A stretch of DNA of 64,000 nt from Parascedosporium putredinis (GCA_949357655.1 CASHTG010000015.1:1116001-1180000), one strand, 5' to 3'. Numbered from the stretch's first letter, positions 47,820-60,385 are shown. The notes: a model not told the origin generated them from the sequence alone. Numbers and translations: made by a program.

Positions 47820-50085
47820 ATGGACGGTAATTCCAACAACAATCGCCTTTATCTCAATTTCGGGAACAACAACGAGCGATTGGCAGCTCCCGACCGGGCC
47901 TACCCCACAACGCCGTCCACCTTTCCTCAGCCCGTCTTCTCCTCGCAGCAACCCGCCCAGCAGCAGGCCGGCGGCGGATTGCACCCTCCCCAACAAGGCT
48001 ACTCGAACTACGGGGGTCAAGATTATTTCGTCCAGAATCAGTACCAACAGCAGTATCAAGGCCAACAAGCCGTCCCTGCCTACGCCTCTGCCCAAAATGC
48101 CGCCTACCAGCAACGCTCTGGTACCCCTGGCACAAACGACCCCAATACCGGCCTTGCCCAGCAGTTCTCCCAGCTAGGACCTGGTCGATCGAACCCCTAT
48201 GGCGCTGCCGGATCTTCTCAGCGCCCTCGAACTGCTGGTACGCCCGCCCAGCCCGCCTACGGGGGCTACATGAATGCTCCGATGCCTTCTCAACCTCCCA
48301 CCCCCGTCAACGAGTTCCAGATCGCCCCCGAACGCAACCCCGATAAATACGGGCCGAATGCCAACAATAATCAGAAGCGGTGCTCCCAGCTAGCCGCCGA
48401 CTTTTTAGGGACAGCGTTAAGCGTGCCAGGGAAAGGAACCAAAGGTGAGTCTCGCAGCCTAGTATTCTTCCTCGCTCCCTTGGGTACTGCAGTCGGCCCC
48501 ATCCACCCTGCCCTTCGGCGTGCTTGTATATCCGATATCATATCGGACTGGCGCAGCTCAGCTACCCTGAACAATGTACACTAATCTCGTTCCATCTTTG
48601 CATTCAATAGGCAAAGCGAGCTCGAGCAGAAGCTCCAAGATCCCAGCCAACCCCCAGCGCGTCGAGAGCAGCTCTGGGCCACTCACGGTCGTAAAGAAGG
48701 TCAATACCTGCGCTTCTTGCGAACCAAGGACAAGCCCGAAAATTACAACACTATCAAGATCATTGGAAAGGGTGCCTTCGGAGAAGTCAAGCTTGTCCAG
48801 AAGAAGGCCGATGGCAAGGTGTACGCCATGAAGTCCTTGATCAAGACGGAAATGTTCAAGAAGGACCAGCTCGCTCACGTGCGCTCTGAACGAGATATCC
48901 TGGCCGAGTCCGACAGCCCCTGGGTCGTGAAGCTTTATACCACCTTCCAAGACGCCTACTTCCTCTACATGCTCATGGAGTTCCTGCCGGGTGGCGATCT
49001 GATGACGATGTTGATCAAGTATGAAATCTTCTCCGAGGATATCACGCGCTTCTACATTGCAGAGATTGTTCTTGCCATCGAGGCTGTACATAAACTCGGT
49101 TTTATCCACCGGTAAGTCCATGATCATTGCAACTCGCGTGCCCCCGCCAGACTTTTGACTCACGACGATTTCTCTTCCTTTTGCGTAGTGATATCAAGCC
49201 GGACAACATTCTCCTTGACCGCGGAGGCCACGTCAAGCTGACCGACTTCGGTCTTTCTACTGGCTTCCACCGCTTACACGACAACACGTATTACCAGCAG
49301 CTCCTACAGGGTCGGTCGACGCGGCCGCGAGGTGACCGCAATTCCGTGGCGATTGACCAGATCAACCTCACCGTGAGCAACCGTTCCCAGATCAACGACT
49401 GGAGGCGGTCACGTCGGTTGATGGCATACTCCACCGTGGGCACCCCCGATTATATCGCCCCTGAGATTTTCACCGGTCACGGATACTCCTTCGACTGCGA
49501 TTGGTGGAGTCTGGGAACCATCATGTTTGAATGTTTGGTTGGCTGGCCTCCCTTCTGTGCGGAAGATCATCACGATACGTACAGGAAAATTGTCAACTGG
49601 AGGCAGACACTCTACTTCCCTGATGATATTCATCTAAGCGATGAGTCCTCGAGCCTGATTCGAAAGTGAGTTCATTTTCTACCTCCCCCTCTTCTCTTCT
49701 TTGTTTGAATCCCCGCGATATGCTTTATAAAGCCTCTTTCCGACTAACGGTATTTTCTTTTTCTTTTCTCTCTCTCCAGCCTCATCTGCAATAGCGAGAA
49801 CCGACTTGGTCGAGGAGGAGCCCACGAAATCAAAAACCACACTTTCTTCCGTGGCGTCGAGTTCGATAGCCTCCGCCGTATACGGGCACCCTTCGAACCC
49901 CGCCTAACTTCCAACATTGATACCACCTACTTCCCTACCGACGAGATCGACCAGACCGATAACGCCACCGTGCTGAAAGCACAGGCTATCCAGCAAGGCC
50001 GCCAGGGCGTTGTAGAGGAAGCCCCGAAATGAGTTTGCCCTTCATTGGTTACACTTTCAAGCGATTCGACACCAACTTCCGATGA
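47820..50085 (+). CDS. cot-1: COT1, NDR/LATS-family protein kinase
   Basis: AGC kinase of the NDR family (COT1 in Neurospora, Orb6 in fission yeast, Cbk1 in budding yeast). It controls hyphal tip growth and branching with a Mob coactivator. About 636 residues in four exons: 47820-48444, 48611-49111, 49189-49665 and 49780-50085. The N-terminal ~190 residues are Gln/Asn/Pro/Gly-rich and disordered. The Mob-binding helix region includes FFRDSVKRARERNQR. Kinase motifs are IGKGAFGEV, YAMKSL (catalytic Lys), HRDIKPDN, LTDFGLSTG and GTPDYIAPE. Between DFG and APE is the long basic insert typical of NDR kinases, ending MAYSTVGTPDY with the activation-loop Ser. The tail holds the hydrophobic motif FIGYTFKRF. 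Frame breaks are one T missing at 48402-48406 and one G near 50026. The second would remove the hydrophobic motif if real. Confidence 0.96.
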
Positions 50086-51341
50086 TGACACCCTGTTCTG
50101 CATGAGAGCGATCTAAAGTAGCCTTTAATTCTAAACTTGGCTCTTAGAGCTTCCGGTTCAGCGTCGCATTCTAGCCACAATGGTAGTGGCCTTCGTTTCC
50201 GTCCGTGTCCCTATGACTTTTTGTTTATACTATCTCTTGGGAGTAATGTTGGTGTAGTTCATATATCCCTTCGTCGCGGCCGTACCTGTTGACGTGCAGA
50301 TGGCGTCTCTTGTTAGATTTCAAAACGACGTGTGTAGCATGTTTTGCGTCGTGGCCTCGTCTTTGTCTTCTGGCGGGTTCTCTTCTCTTTGTCTTCTTCT
50401 CGAAGTTGCTGCTTTCCCCTTTTAAACGACTTACTATCATGTCCGTGGGGGCGGGTCCGGTCAGACGGTTTATGAAGGGCATTTCGTGAAAGGCGCTCTA
50501 TCGCTATATTGGGAAAATTTATACCAATATTGTGTATCGCACGAACTTCATCTTGTACGTTGGTCATGGGGAAGAGGAGCTTTGCTCCTTGCGTGGGTTC
50601 AAGACACTGAGGGCCGGGGGCCGGGGGCGATAGCATATAGTGGGAGCTGGCGCATATTCGAAAGCGGGAAAAGCGCAGTGTGAAGTGTTTGAGCTGCTAC
50701 AAAAGGGACCCGAGAAGTCAAAAGCTTGCGCCATCTATTGAAAGGGAAGGTTGGCTATTTCAATGTACATGTGGTACATGGCGTACCGATAAACGCTGCT
50801 GTGGATTGATCTATTACAATGTTGGCTACAGTAACATGGTGCTAGCGACTTGTATCAAACCCGCACAAGTCAAGAATAAACGGAAAAGGCTTATGGTGAT
50901 AGACTTCGCTCTGCTCGCAAGGGTCCGCACATAACCTGGTCAGTCTTGAGGTGTACTTCGGTATAAAAATGGCTCAAGTGAAAGTTGATTCAATTATGTA
51001 TACCTCCAGGGCTGTATCGATGGCTCGTCGGCCGATGCTCGCCACTGTAGATTGTGGGTAAACCGCCGCCTCGCGCCGCCCGAGAGCTTTTTCGAATGCA
51101 TGGATGATTTATGGCCATTGCACTTGTCCATTGAAGGGACAGGGCGTTAAGCCTCTTATCCCGTTCCTTCCATTTCCAGAGTTTTACAAATCCCATACCA
51201 TACCTCGAACGCCATATGCATGCCGTGATTCGGGAGAATGAAGAAGCGAAAAAGACCTAAAAACACATAAAAAGACGCCAGTAGCTGATTAGACAGCGTC
51301 TTCTAACCCTCCATCTCGTCTTCGGCCGTGGGGTCGGTTCT
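50086..51341. other. Convergent 3' region, COT1 / PRP11
   Basis: No gene seen. It holds the COT1 3' UTR and the downstream flank of PRP11. A small GGGGGCC-type repeat lies at 50615-50632. Confidence 0.5.
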
Positions 51342-52059
51342 TCACCTCCTCGCGGTGAGACCGGGAGCGGCGTTGAACCTTTCCTCGCGTTCGGTCATGA
51401 ACATGATTTGGACCCAAAATTCCTTGCCGTCAACATCCCAAAAGAGAACTGCTTTTCATCCCTCTTGTCGAGCTCTCTCGCGGGGATCTTGAAACCAACA
51501 GTCTCATAGGGTTCGGCAGCCACGAGCAGGTACTGGAAGTTCTTGTCGGGCTCCTCGACGCGCTGGGTGAAGGCGTTCATGACCTGCCACTTGGGCGTTA
51601 CGTCGGGGGCGGCGTCTGGGTATTGCAGCTGGAAGAGTAGGCCCTCCTGGCGGGTGACGGGGTCCCGGAGCTTCATGACCTTGTAACCGGGGCGGCCAAT
51701 CTTGACGAGATTTTTGCGGGCGTTTAATCCGGCGACGACGCCGACGGGGAGGCCGGTGGCCGGGTCGATGTTTTGGGAGCGGCCTTCCTTTTGCTCACGC
51801 GCCGCACGGCGGGCTAGGTTGGTCTGGTGCTTTTTACCCTGTGTGTGCGCGAGGTAGGAGCCGTCATTCTGGTGGACCGTGAGGCAGAGGCGGCACTCAA
51901 AGGAGCCGACGTGGTTCTTGAAGAAGTAGGGTCCTTTTCGGGGTTGATGGTTTCGAGGGCGAGCTTGCGGAGGCGCTCGCGTCGGTCGGCGTTTGTGGAG
52001 CTGCGGGAGGCGACACCTCCGCCGCCGAATTTGGAACCGGCGCGGTTCTGGTAATCCAT
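51342..52059 (-). CDS. PRP11: PRP11 / SF3A2 splicing factor
   Basis: Subunit of the SF3a part of the U2 snRNP, needed for prespliceosome assembly. 239 residues, intronless. Start MDYQNRAGSKFGGGGVASRS, the classic family opening, then RRERLRKLALETINPEKDPY. The matrin-type C2H2 zinc finger is CRLCLTVHQNDGSYLAHTQG plus KKH. PVGVVAGLNARKNLVKIGRPG, RQEGLLFQLQYPDAAPDVTP and EPDKNFQYLLVAAEPYETVG are all family hallmarks. The C-terminus is WDVDGKEFWVQIMF plus a short basic tail. One base is missing in each of two runs, 51929-51931 (KDP to YFFKNHV) and 51440-51443 (QFSF to WDVDGK). Confidence 0.95.
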
Positions 52060-53486
52060 TTTGCGCGCGTGGGAAGGAAGAGGGTGTGGGGGCTTGGAGC
52101 GGCCGGGCGGAGGGGCTGGCGATGGATGTGGCTAGGTCTGTCGCGTTAGGAGGGTCGTTTAAAGGATGAAGGATGGGAGTGTTGGTGATGTGAGAAGGTA
52201 AGTCGCGAGTTGTTTCCCACGACTGGGGCGGGCGGATTGATGATGGATCTGTAGGCAAGGTTGTCGCAAATGCGTGCAAGTAGGTTGGACTTGGAGAAGT
52301 TGAGTTGCGTAAAGTTTTGGGAAGCTTCCCTCGTCTACCTGCCGAGAATTACCCGCACCGCTCTGCACCTTCCTTTCCAAGTCCCTGGCGCCTGGCTGGG
52401 CCCTGGAAACTCAGGCGACATTAGAACAAGCTTTCTGATGGTTTTCGGACGCGGTTAGTCTGCTCCTTCACTCGTTGTCCCTTGACTGCTATTTCTCAAG
52501 CCAATTTGATCAAACCACTGAGGTGCTGGTTCGATGGAGCCCTTCCCTAGATGGCGAAAACACATATGCGATTGCATGAATGACATCGAAGTGATGCTGG
52601 AAGGTTGAAAATCCCAGTGCCAACGCAGCACCGATTGACAAATTCGGCCGAGATCCACGGGTCATCCTCTCCGCGTGCGGACCTCAATATGTGTGGCGGG
52701 AAGCCATTCTAGGCCCTCGGCAGGCTCATTCCCATTTCAATTGATATCAATCAATGGGCAATAACAGGAGCGGGCCCTGCGATGATGAACCACCAAAGTC
52801 GCCTTCTAGATTTTTCGGCACCCCTGGGGAGGAGGGATTTTGCTTCTCGGTTTCGAGGCCCTCTTTGCAATCATCACCCTCTCCCCTTTTCTTTAAGAAA
52901 AACAATAACTCTTCTATGCTGGGGTTGAGTTATTAATACCCGCCCGTTCTGAGGCCCTTTTGGGCAGGACACCACGCTGGCTGTGTAACATCACGAAGCT
53001 CCCCCACAATGTCCCATCCTTCTTTAGGAATAGCTAAGAAGCAGGCGTTTCTCTCTCAAATGAAGGCCCTCGGAACCCCGATTTTCAGGACCTCATGAGC
53101 GGATTGAGGCCCTCCATCCTCTAGCACCAGCCTGCCCACCTGACCCGCCCACCCTTTAAACAAGAGTGTCCGCCCTTGGCCTGCTGGCTGGCTAGTGCTT
53201 GGACCAACCAACCCGCCCCGTCCCGAGAATAGATACCACTCCGGTGATGATCGCCAGGGTGGCCAGTGGCTGAGCCTTGAAGGAGTAATAAAAACTTGCC
53301 ATTAGACCCTGCCAGCGCACATCTTGCATGCATGTGCGGCATAATAATAATACTGGCGCCCTCCCCATGTTTCCCCTGCCGCCTTTGTAGCACAGGTTCA
53401 TTACCCCCTTCTCCCCAAGCCACTGAACAGAAACCTCACTTTTGGAAAACATTGTGTCTTCCTCCTCGTGATACATTGAAGACTGG

Positions 53487-53501
53487 AATATATATATATA
53501 T
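53487..53501 (+). repeat. (AT)n microsatellite
   Basis: Short AT dinucleotide run about 200 bases upstream of the CorA-like gene. Confidence 0.85.
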
Positions 53502-53573
53502 CCTGATATTTTCTCTGGTATCTAGTCACTCTCCCTTGAACAATTCCCTGAGACGATTTCTTCCCTGGCAACC

Positions 53574-53604
53574 CGCTTACACGCTCCGCTTACACGCTCC
53601 GCTT
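53574..53604 (+). repeat. 13-nt tandem repeat
   Basis: The unit CGCTTACACGCTC occurs twice in tandem plus a five-base partial copy, about 85-115 bases before the first candidate ATG of the CorA-like gene. Confidence 0.85.
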
Positions 53605-53687
53605 CATTCTTACTACCTCGTGGACCTGCAACGCGCTTGGAATTTGAGGATCTGGACACGCGACCTGTGTAAGCCTTGACTTGAGCA

Positions 53688-55939
53688 TGGTATCCTCGGA
53701 GCCTTATTTTCTTGACCAGCGACGGTGAAGGGGAAGGACAAGGACCGCAGCCGAGAGACAAACTGCCCGCTCTCTAAATTCTCGCCCCATGTGCATCGAA
53801 AGCTGCTCGATAGGATGACCGATTACGTTGGCATCGGAGGCTCGGACCTCTTCTCTTTCGATAACCAAGCAGCACTAGACAGCAAGATCTTGTACGATGA
53901 CAAGTCTAGGTCTAAGATTGAGTATGATGAGTACGTGGTATATGGCCGACCTTATGACGCGTTCCTCGGACCTTCCAGTCAGCATGAGTACGGTACCGCG
54001 CATAAAATCAGTCATGGTGACGAAGAAGGTGCCGATATGCTAGCTCAGGCGTTTCGTGAGAACAAGGTTGTCGATTATAATGTGAGTGCATCCGCGGCGT
54101 GCAGGGAGAGAGACTGGGCGCGGGTGGCGGTGGCCAGCTTAGGCGCACCTTTGGATGCGTGAGATGAGAGAGAAGAACTAACAACGACGACCATGTAGGG
54201 CCGCTTTGGTCACCCCGCCGCCGATGACTTGTCCCACGACCCGGATCTTATCGAAGGGCGGGTTCGCCGTGTGTAAGTCCGCTTGGGTGAGAGACCGTCC
54301 TCGGCCGGGACTTGAATCTAACCTGGCCTCGCTTCTAGTATCTGTTTCCGCACTTTCAAGCCCCGAGAGGGTGCTCAAGACGGCTTGTCGCTTAACCTTG
54401 CCGACTTTAACGTCCTGCAGCTTCACCCCGCCACGCTTCAGTACTCTCGCCGCACCACTACGGAATCTCGCTTCTGGTCAAAGGACCGCTCGCTTCTCAG
54501 CGTCGTACTGTCCTTTTCTTCAAACGCCAAGACCCCTTATGATTTCCTCTCCATGACGTACAATGTCAACACGCGGTGCTCTACTATCCTCGTTCGTCAG
54601 TCCTATCACCCGAGGCGGTCCCCGGCAGAGAGCCTGGACGAGTACGACCGCCGGATGGAGGCTTGCAAGGCCCACTGGGCCCACCCGTTTGTCACCCCCG
54701 TGGTTCTCCTCCAGGTGCATTTCTTGCGCACCGAAGAGGCCGTCGGGTTGAACAACCAAAACGTCACCGATCTGGAAACGAAGGTGTCCAATATTGCGGG
54801 ATTCGAGGCAACGGCCGCCACCGAGAAAAACACGTCGAGGAAGCGCCGTTGGGGCAAGTCGTCCAAGAACCAGGCTTCTCACCAAGCCGATGAGGATGAG
54901 GATGACGACGACAACCAGCAAAACATGGGTGTCATGAGTATGACTAACCTCATGAAAAGCGCGCACGGCGTACTGAAGGAATGCATCGAGCTCCTCGACG
55001 CCATCCGATGGACGGAGCGCGCTGTCAAAGTTTTGATTATGGCCGGGGATGAGCTGGAGGAGCGCCAGTCCTCGAGCCATACCTTCCGACCAGGTTCTCT
55101 TGCACCGCGGAGCGCTCATCCAAACGAGGATCAGGATCAGCCGCCTCGGTCGCCCAACTTTGCCGAAGACATGAGAGCAGATGCCGTTCCGAGCCTCTTC
55201 CTCCCAAATATAACCTTTCCACAGGGTCCCCTGGGCGTCCACTGGCACGAGATCCGGCAATATCTCGAGGGATTATTAAGAATCTGCATGAGCTTGGAGA
55301 CGGAGAGGCGCATGTCCGAGGCGAGATGCCGCGCTCAAATTGACATTGTAAGTCACGCGAGGAAGAAAAGAAGAGGGGCTGAAGAAGATGTTCCAATGGC
55401 CAAAAGTATCTAGCTAACGACCTCATCCCTACCTGCAACAGATTTACAGTAAAATGGCCCAGGAAGACAACGTGCTCAACGCGCGCATGGCCGTCGCCTC
55501 CTCGCGCGACAGCTCTTCCATGAAGGCGCTTGCCGTCATTACGGCCATTTTCCTCCCAGGCGAATTCCTTGGCACTCTTTTCGGCATGTCCATGTTCGAT
55601 TGGATGCCGGAAAGCGACGACGAGGGCGCACCCACGGCCCCGTCGCGGGGAAGCGACGAGATTATCAGCCGGAGGTTCTACATCTACTGGATCGTAGCTA
55701 TCCCGCTCACTCTCTTCATCCTGGCCGCCTGGCGAGGCTGGTGGGTCACCGAGGATCGATTCTTCCGCAGGCACCTCTCAAAGGAGTTGAGCGAGGAGAG
55801 GTACTGGACCGTGGATGGGAAACCTCGCGTGCTGGAAAAGTCCTTTGCTTACGACTTCATGCGGCTCTCGGCCCGTTTTGATGAAAAGATTCCGAAAAAC
55901 ACGGCAAGGGCGGAAACCGCGGCGAGAGGCCCAAGTTAA
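53688..55939 (+). CDS. CorA-like divalent metal ion transporter
   Basis: Membrane protein of the CorA (Mg2+/divalent cation channel) superfamily. Exons: about 53688-54081, 54199-54272, 54339-55347 and 55442-55939. From the first certain in-frame ATG (53815, MTDYVGIGG) the length is 615 residues without any frame break. An ATG at 53688 (MVSSEPYFLDQRR) would extend it, but needs a base change near 53724 to join KFSPHVHRKLLDRM. The cytosolic part is long, with an acidic Asp-rich insert and helices (SAHGVLKECIELLDAIRWTE, SLETERRMSEARCRAQIDI). Two C-terminal membrane segments follow: ALAVITAIFLPGEFLGTLFG then MSMF, and FYIYWIVAIPLTLFILAAW. The FGM between them corresponds to the GMN signature of CorA channels, with Asn replaced, as in many fungal CorA-like proteins. 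The ion transported cannot be inferred. Confidence 0.85.
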
Positions 55940-56923
55940 ACGACCCCGAGGCCGGGGCTTCGTCGACGACTGCAATGGCCTCCTCCCCTGCACGGCCATC
56001 AATGGACGGCGAGTCTCTCCGACAAAAGAGGTCACTTTTCGCGAGGGCGAATACGTAGCCTTCCATGGTCATGGCCTCCCAAGAAAACAAGGTTGGGCAT
56101 TGGCACAACCTTTCTCTGTCCTGTATATACTTTGAAGAGCCCACTACGGGGCACCGCCAGGATGAACTTCATTACTGCATCGCCTTGAAGCGTATACCAT
56201 AGCATACATGTATCAATTGATTTTGAATGGATTGACGAGTTCGCCAGTTTGCCCCGTATGTTCCTTTCTAAGGCGCCCGAATTCGCGCGACATGCAACTG
56301 TGCCTCGGGATGTTCCCACATGCGATAGATTTGCTTTTTCTTGTCTTCGTTGGATCTTGCGATTCGAGTTACCTTTTTGGTTGACGATGTGGGAGCGCAG
56401 ACATCAAGCCTCTGCATGACTCTAATCATGATGTACAATGTACGGCTAAAGATGGAAACCCCGAGGAACACACGAAATAGCAATCAAAACGGGAATAAAA
56501 ATTATCTCTTCAAGATACAGGCGGGCGCCTTTGTAGGCCACCACAATTCCTTGACGATGCTTCAACATCCTTTGAGGTGGACGGTGGACGAGGGGAGACC
56601 GACACCGCCTTCCTAAAAAGAGCAAAGGTTCCTGCTTCAGTGACACCCCGCGGGCAAAAAATTATTTTGCACACATTTGCACTTTATCGATAAGATAAGA
56701 TAAGCTCGTCCCGGCGCCCACTCCAGCAAAAAATTCGTCCGTGGTGGCTTTCCTCTCCCATTGAATGGAAATTCATCTTTGACGAGCAGTGCGGGACACA
56801 CGGGCAGAACTCTCGATTTTTGACCGCGTCTCGACTCTGCTTTTTTCCTGAACCACAGGCCCAGTTTAGAGAAACTAGACGGCTCGGCTTTCGAGCTGTA
56901 CGCCAACAGGCAGGTCTTCCACC
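55940..56923. other. Intergenic region, CorA-like / UTP12
   Basis: No gene seen. TACATGTA at 56205 overlaps into TCAATTGA at 56213-56220. The right end is the UTP12 upstream region. Confidence 0.5.
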
Positions 56924-59881
56924 ATGGTCAAATCCTACTTGTAAGTGACGATCGAGGGCCCGCCCGCGTGCCCCGGTGTCTTGGGTCATGGACACAGGCC
57001 TTACCCACTAAACGCTGCGCTTTAGGAAATACGAGTATGCCAAATCCTTCGGTATAGTCGCCTCGAGCACGTCGAACCTCGTGTGGACCCCGAATTCGCG
57101 AGCGGGAACCGGCGCCGGCCAGGCCATCGTTGCCGCGAACGAGCAGGTGCTCTGCTGGGACATCAAGAAGGGCGAGCTCCTGAGCCGCTGGAGAGACGAG
57201 AAATGCTCTTCCCCGGTCACTGCTATCGCCCGTAGCAAGGCCGACCCCGACATCTTTGCGGTTGGCTACGACGATGGCAGCATTCGCCTCTGGGATAGCA
57301 AAATCGCCGCCACCATTGTCAGCTTCAATGGCCACCGCTCCGCCATCACCGTCCTGACCTTTGACAAGTCCGGGGCCCGCCTCGCTAGCGGTTCGAGGGA
57401 TACCGACGTCATCATATGGGATCTTGTGGCCGAGGTCGGCCAGGTCAAGCTGCGCGGCCACAAGGATCAGGTCACCGGCGTTCGCTTTGTCGAGCCTGAT
57501 CCGGTGGTTCAAGATGCCGATGACTCCGAAGAGGCCATGGCTGTTGATACCGAGTCGGAGGCGGAGGGGTTTCTCCTCACCACCGGAAAGGACTCCCTAA
57601 TCAAGCTTTGGGATCTTTCTTCTAGGCACTGCATAGAAACGCACATTGCGCAGTCAAACGGCGAGTGCTGGGCGCTGGGCTTATCTCCCGACTATAGCGG
57701 CTGCGTCACGGCGGGCAACGGCGGCGAACTCAAAGTGTGGTCCCTCGATACCCTGGCGTTGGCGGCGTCCTCGCAGCAGGTAGACGCGACGCACACTACA
57801 AAATATCTCCAGGACCGAGGCACCCTTATCCGAAAGTCCAACGATAGGGGCACCGAGATCGTCTTCCACCCGCGCCGCGACTACTTTGCCGTCCACGGCC
57901 CCGAAAAGGCGGTTGAGGTCTGGCGCATACGGCCAGAGGCGGAAATCAAAAAGGTTCTGGCCCGCAAGCGGAGGAGAAGACGAGAGAAGCTAGACAAGAA
58001 GGCTGGTGCGGATGCGGATGCCGACGCGGCCGAGGACGCCGAGGACGTCTCGAGCGCGACGGTGAGCGACGTCTTCGTCCACTACGTCACGGTGCGCACC
58101 AGCGGAAAGGTCCGCTCGATTGACTGGGCCGTCAACGGCGGTGTCAAGGATCTCCAACTCGTCGTCGGAACAACAAATAACCAGGTTGAGCTTTACAACG
58201 TGCCCCCAAGGACAAGTCCTCCAAGTCGAAAGATGAGGCCCCCGACTACGCAAAATCTCTCGCCGTCGAACTCCCCGGGCATAGGGCCGACGTTCGTGCT
58301 CTGTCTCTGAGTTCCGACGACAAGATGCTCGCGTCAGCGGCCAACGGAAGCCTAAAGATTTGGAATGTCCGAACTCAAATGTGCATCCGAACGTTCGAAT
58401 GCGGCTACGCTCTATGCTGTGCGTTCCTCCCCGGTGACAAGGTCGTGGTCGTGGGGACCAAGGCGGGCGAGCTCCAGCTATTCGATGTCGCCTCCGCGAG
58501 CTTGCTGGATAGCGTCACCGCCCATGAGGGAGCCGTCTGGTCCCTCCAAGTTCACCCCGACGGCCGGTCCATGGCGTCAGGCAGTGCCGATAAATCCGTC
58601 AAGTTATGGAACTTTCAAATCGTGCAGGAAGAGGTTCTTGGAACTACCCGCACAACTCCGCGGTTAAAGCTTGCGCAATCAAAGGTGCTCAAACTCACAG
58701 ACGATGTCCTGAGCATTCGGTTCTCCCCGATGCCCGAGTTTTGGCTGTCGCCCTCCTCGACAATACCGTCAAGGTCTTCTTTGTCGATACCCTCAAGCTT
58801 TACCTGAACCTCTACGGCCACAAGCTACCGGTTTTGAGCATGGACATCTCCTACGATAGCAAGTTGATCATCACAAGCTCGGCGGACAAGAACATTAGGA
58901 TATGGGGTTTGGACTTTGGCGATTGCCACAAGGCCTTGTTTGGGCACCAAGACAGTATTCTTCAGGTGGCCTTTGTGCCGCACAACTCGGACGGCAACGG
59001 TCACCACTTCTTCAGCAGCAGTAAGGACCGATCCATAAAATACTGGGACGGCGACAAGTTTGAGCAGATTCAGAGGCTGGATGGCCACCATGGCGAGGTC
59101 TGGGCGCTCGCTGTTGGTCACAGCGGTCAGTTCCTGGTTAGCGCGGGCCACGACAAGGGAATCATCGTGTGGGACGAGACGGAGGAGCAAATCTTCCTCG
59201 AGGAAGAGAGGGAAAAGGAGATTGAAGAGCTCTACGAAAGCACCCTTACGGCGTCTCTCGAAAAAGATGAGGATGCCGGGGATAAAGAAGCCGAGACCGC
59301 CGCAGCCAGCAAACAGACGGTGGAGACGTTGATGGCGGGAGAACGGATCGCCGAGGCCCTCGAGATGGGCATGGCGGATCTCAACCTTTGAAGGAGTGGG
59401 AGGAGGAGAGGAAGGTGAACCCCGGACACCGGCGCCGCAGAGGAATATCGTTTACATGGCGTTGGGCAACATCAGCGCGGAAGCCCACGTCATGAGCGTG
59501 CTGCAAAAGATCAAGGCTGCCGCGCTCCACGATGCGCTCCTCGTACTGCCATTCGCCATGGTCTCCCCTCTTCACGTTTATCAACATCTTTGCCATGCGC
59601 TCCATGAACATCCCCTTACCTGCCGCATCCTCTTCTTCATGCTCAAGACCCACCACCGCCAGATTGTCGCCAACAGGACAATGAGGACGATGCTCGACGG
59701 CATCCGCGCCAACCTTCGGGCCGCGCTCAAGAGGAACAAGGATGAGATGGGATACAACGTGGCGGCACTCAAGATTATGGGTATGCAAATACAGGAAAAG
59801 AGCGTCAAGGAGTACGTGGACGAAAACTGGGATGCCGGCGAGGAGAATGTGAAGAAGAGGGCGTTCATGCATATCGCGTAA
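56924..59881 (+). CDS. UTP12: UTP12/DIP2, SSU-processome WD40 protein
   Basis: U3 snoRNP/UtpB component (Utp12, also Dip2; WDR3 in humans), essential for 18S rRNA maturation in the nucleolus. About 958 residues. The 17-nt first exon encodes MVKSY plus two bases and joins 57026 as LKYEYAKSFGIVAS, the expected family start. Two WD40 propellers carry LWDSK, IIWDL, LIKLWDL, LKVWSLD, LKIWNVR, VKLWNF, IRIWGLDFGDC and IKYWDGD repeats. A basic, then acidic linker lies at about 57960-58050. The C-terminal Utp12 domain includes PLTCRILFFMLKTHHRQIVA. Six frame breaks are visible: C-run 58203-58207, C-run 58725-58728, T-run 59387-59389, near 59430, C-run 59565-59568 (two bases) and C-run 59612-59615. Because the gene should be essential, these argue for sequence errors. 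Confidence 0.95.
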
Positions 59882-60385
59882 AGAATGGTCGGATACTTTC
59901 CCTGCTTGGATTGTTTTTTTCCCTTTTTCCTTTGCGCTCCTCTTGTCTTGGTCAAAACGGTGCATAGAGTACATACCTACTACAAATTCATCAAGTTATA
60001 CCAGCTAGTTTCCTACCACTTTCAACCTTTCTCTCTCGATTCCTCTCTCCATTGTGCTGTGCAAACTTCCAGACTTATACGGGAGAGCGACAGTTCTGGG
60101 GTGACCATCCGCACTGTATTTTCAAACGGGTCACGTGCCTTGATCGCTTCACGCCTGGACCCGCGCACCGCAGACTGCCAGGTCAGTAGTAGTGGCATAG
60201 CACAGGACTCACTCACAAGCGAAACCCGAACTCTCTAAGGTCGACGAGCACTTGATTTTTGGCTGCTCTTTGTAAGCTCCGCATCCGCCAAAAGTCCCAT
60301 CGGAATATGCGAAGGACATAGAGCTAAGGATTCTTCGATTTGCCCCTTCCAAAGCAGCCACTGCCACCCCGGACCGACCTTCAAC
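59882..60385. other. Intergenic region, UTP12 / LSM2
   Basis: 504 bases between two same-strand genes. A CT-rich part at 59900-60060. Nothing else seen. Confidence 0.45.

Larger units (their letters stand above)
52060..53687. other. Divergent intergenic region, PRP11 / CorA-like
   Basis: No gene seen. TCAATTGA at 52737, an (AT)n run at 53487-53501 and a 13-nt tandem at 53574-53604. Confidence 0.5.
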
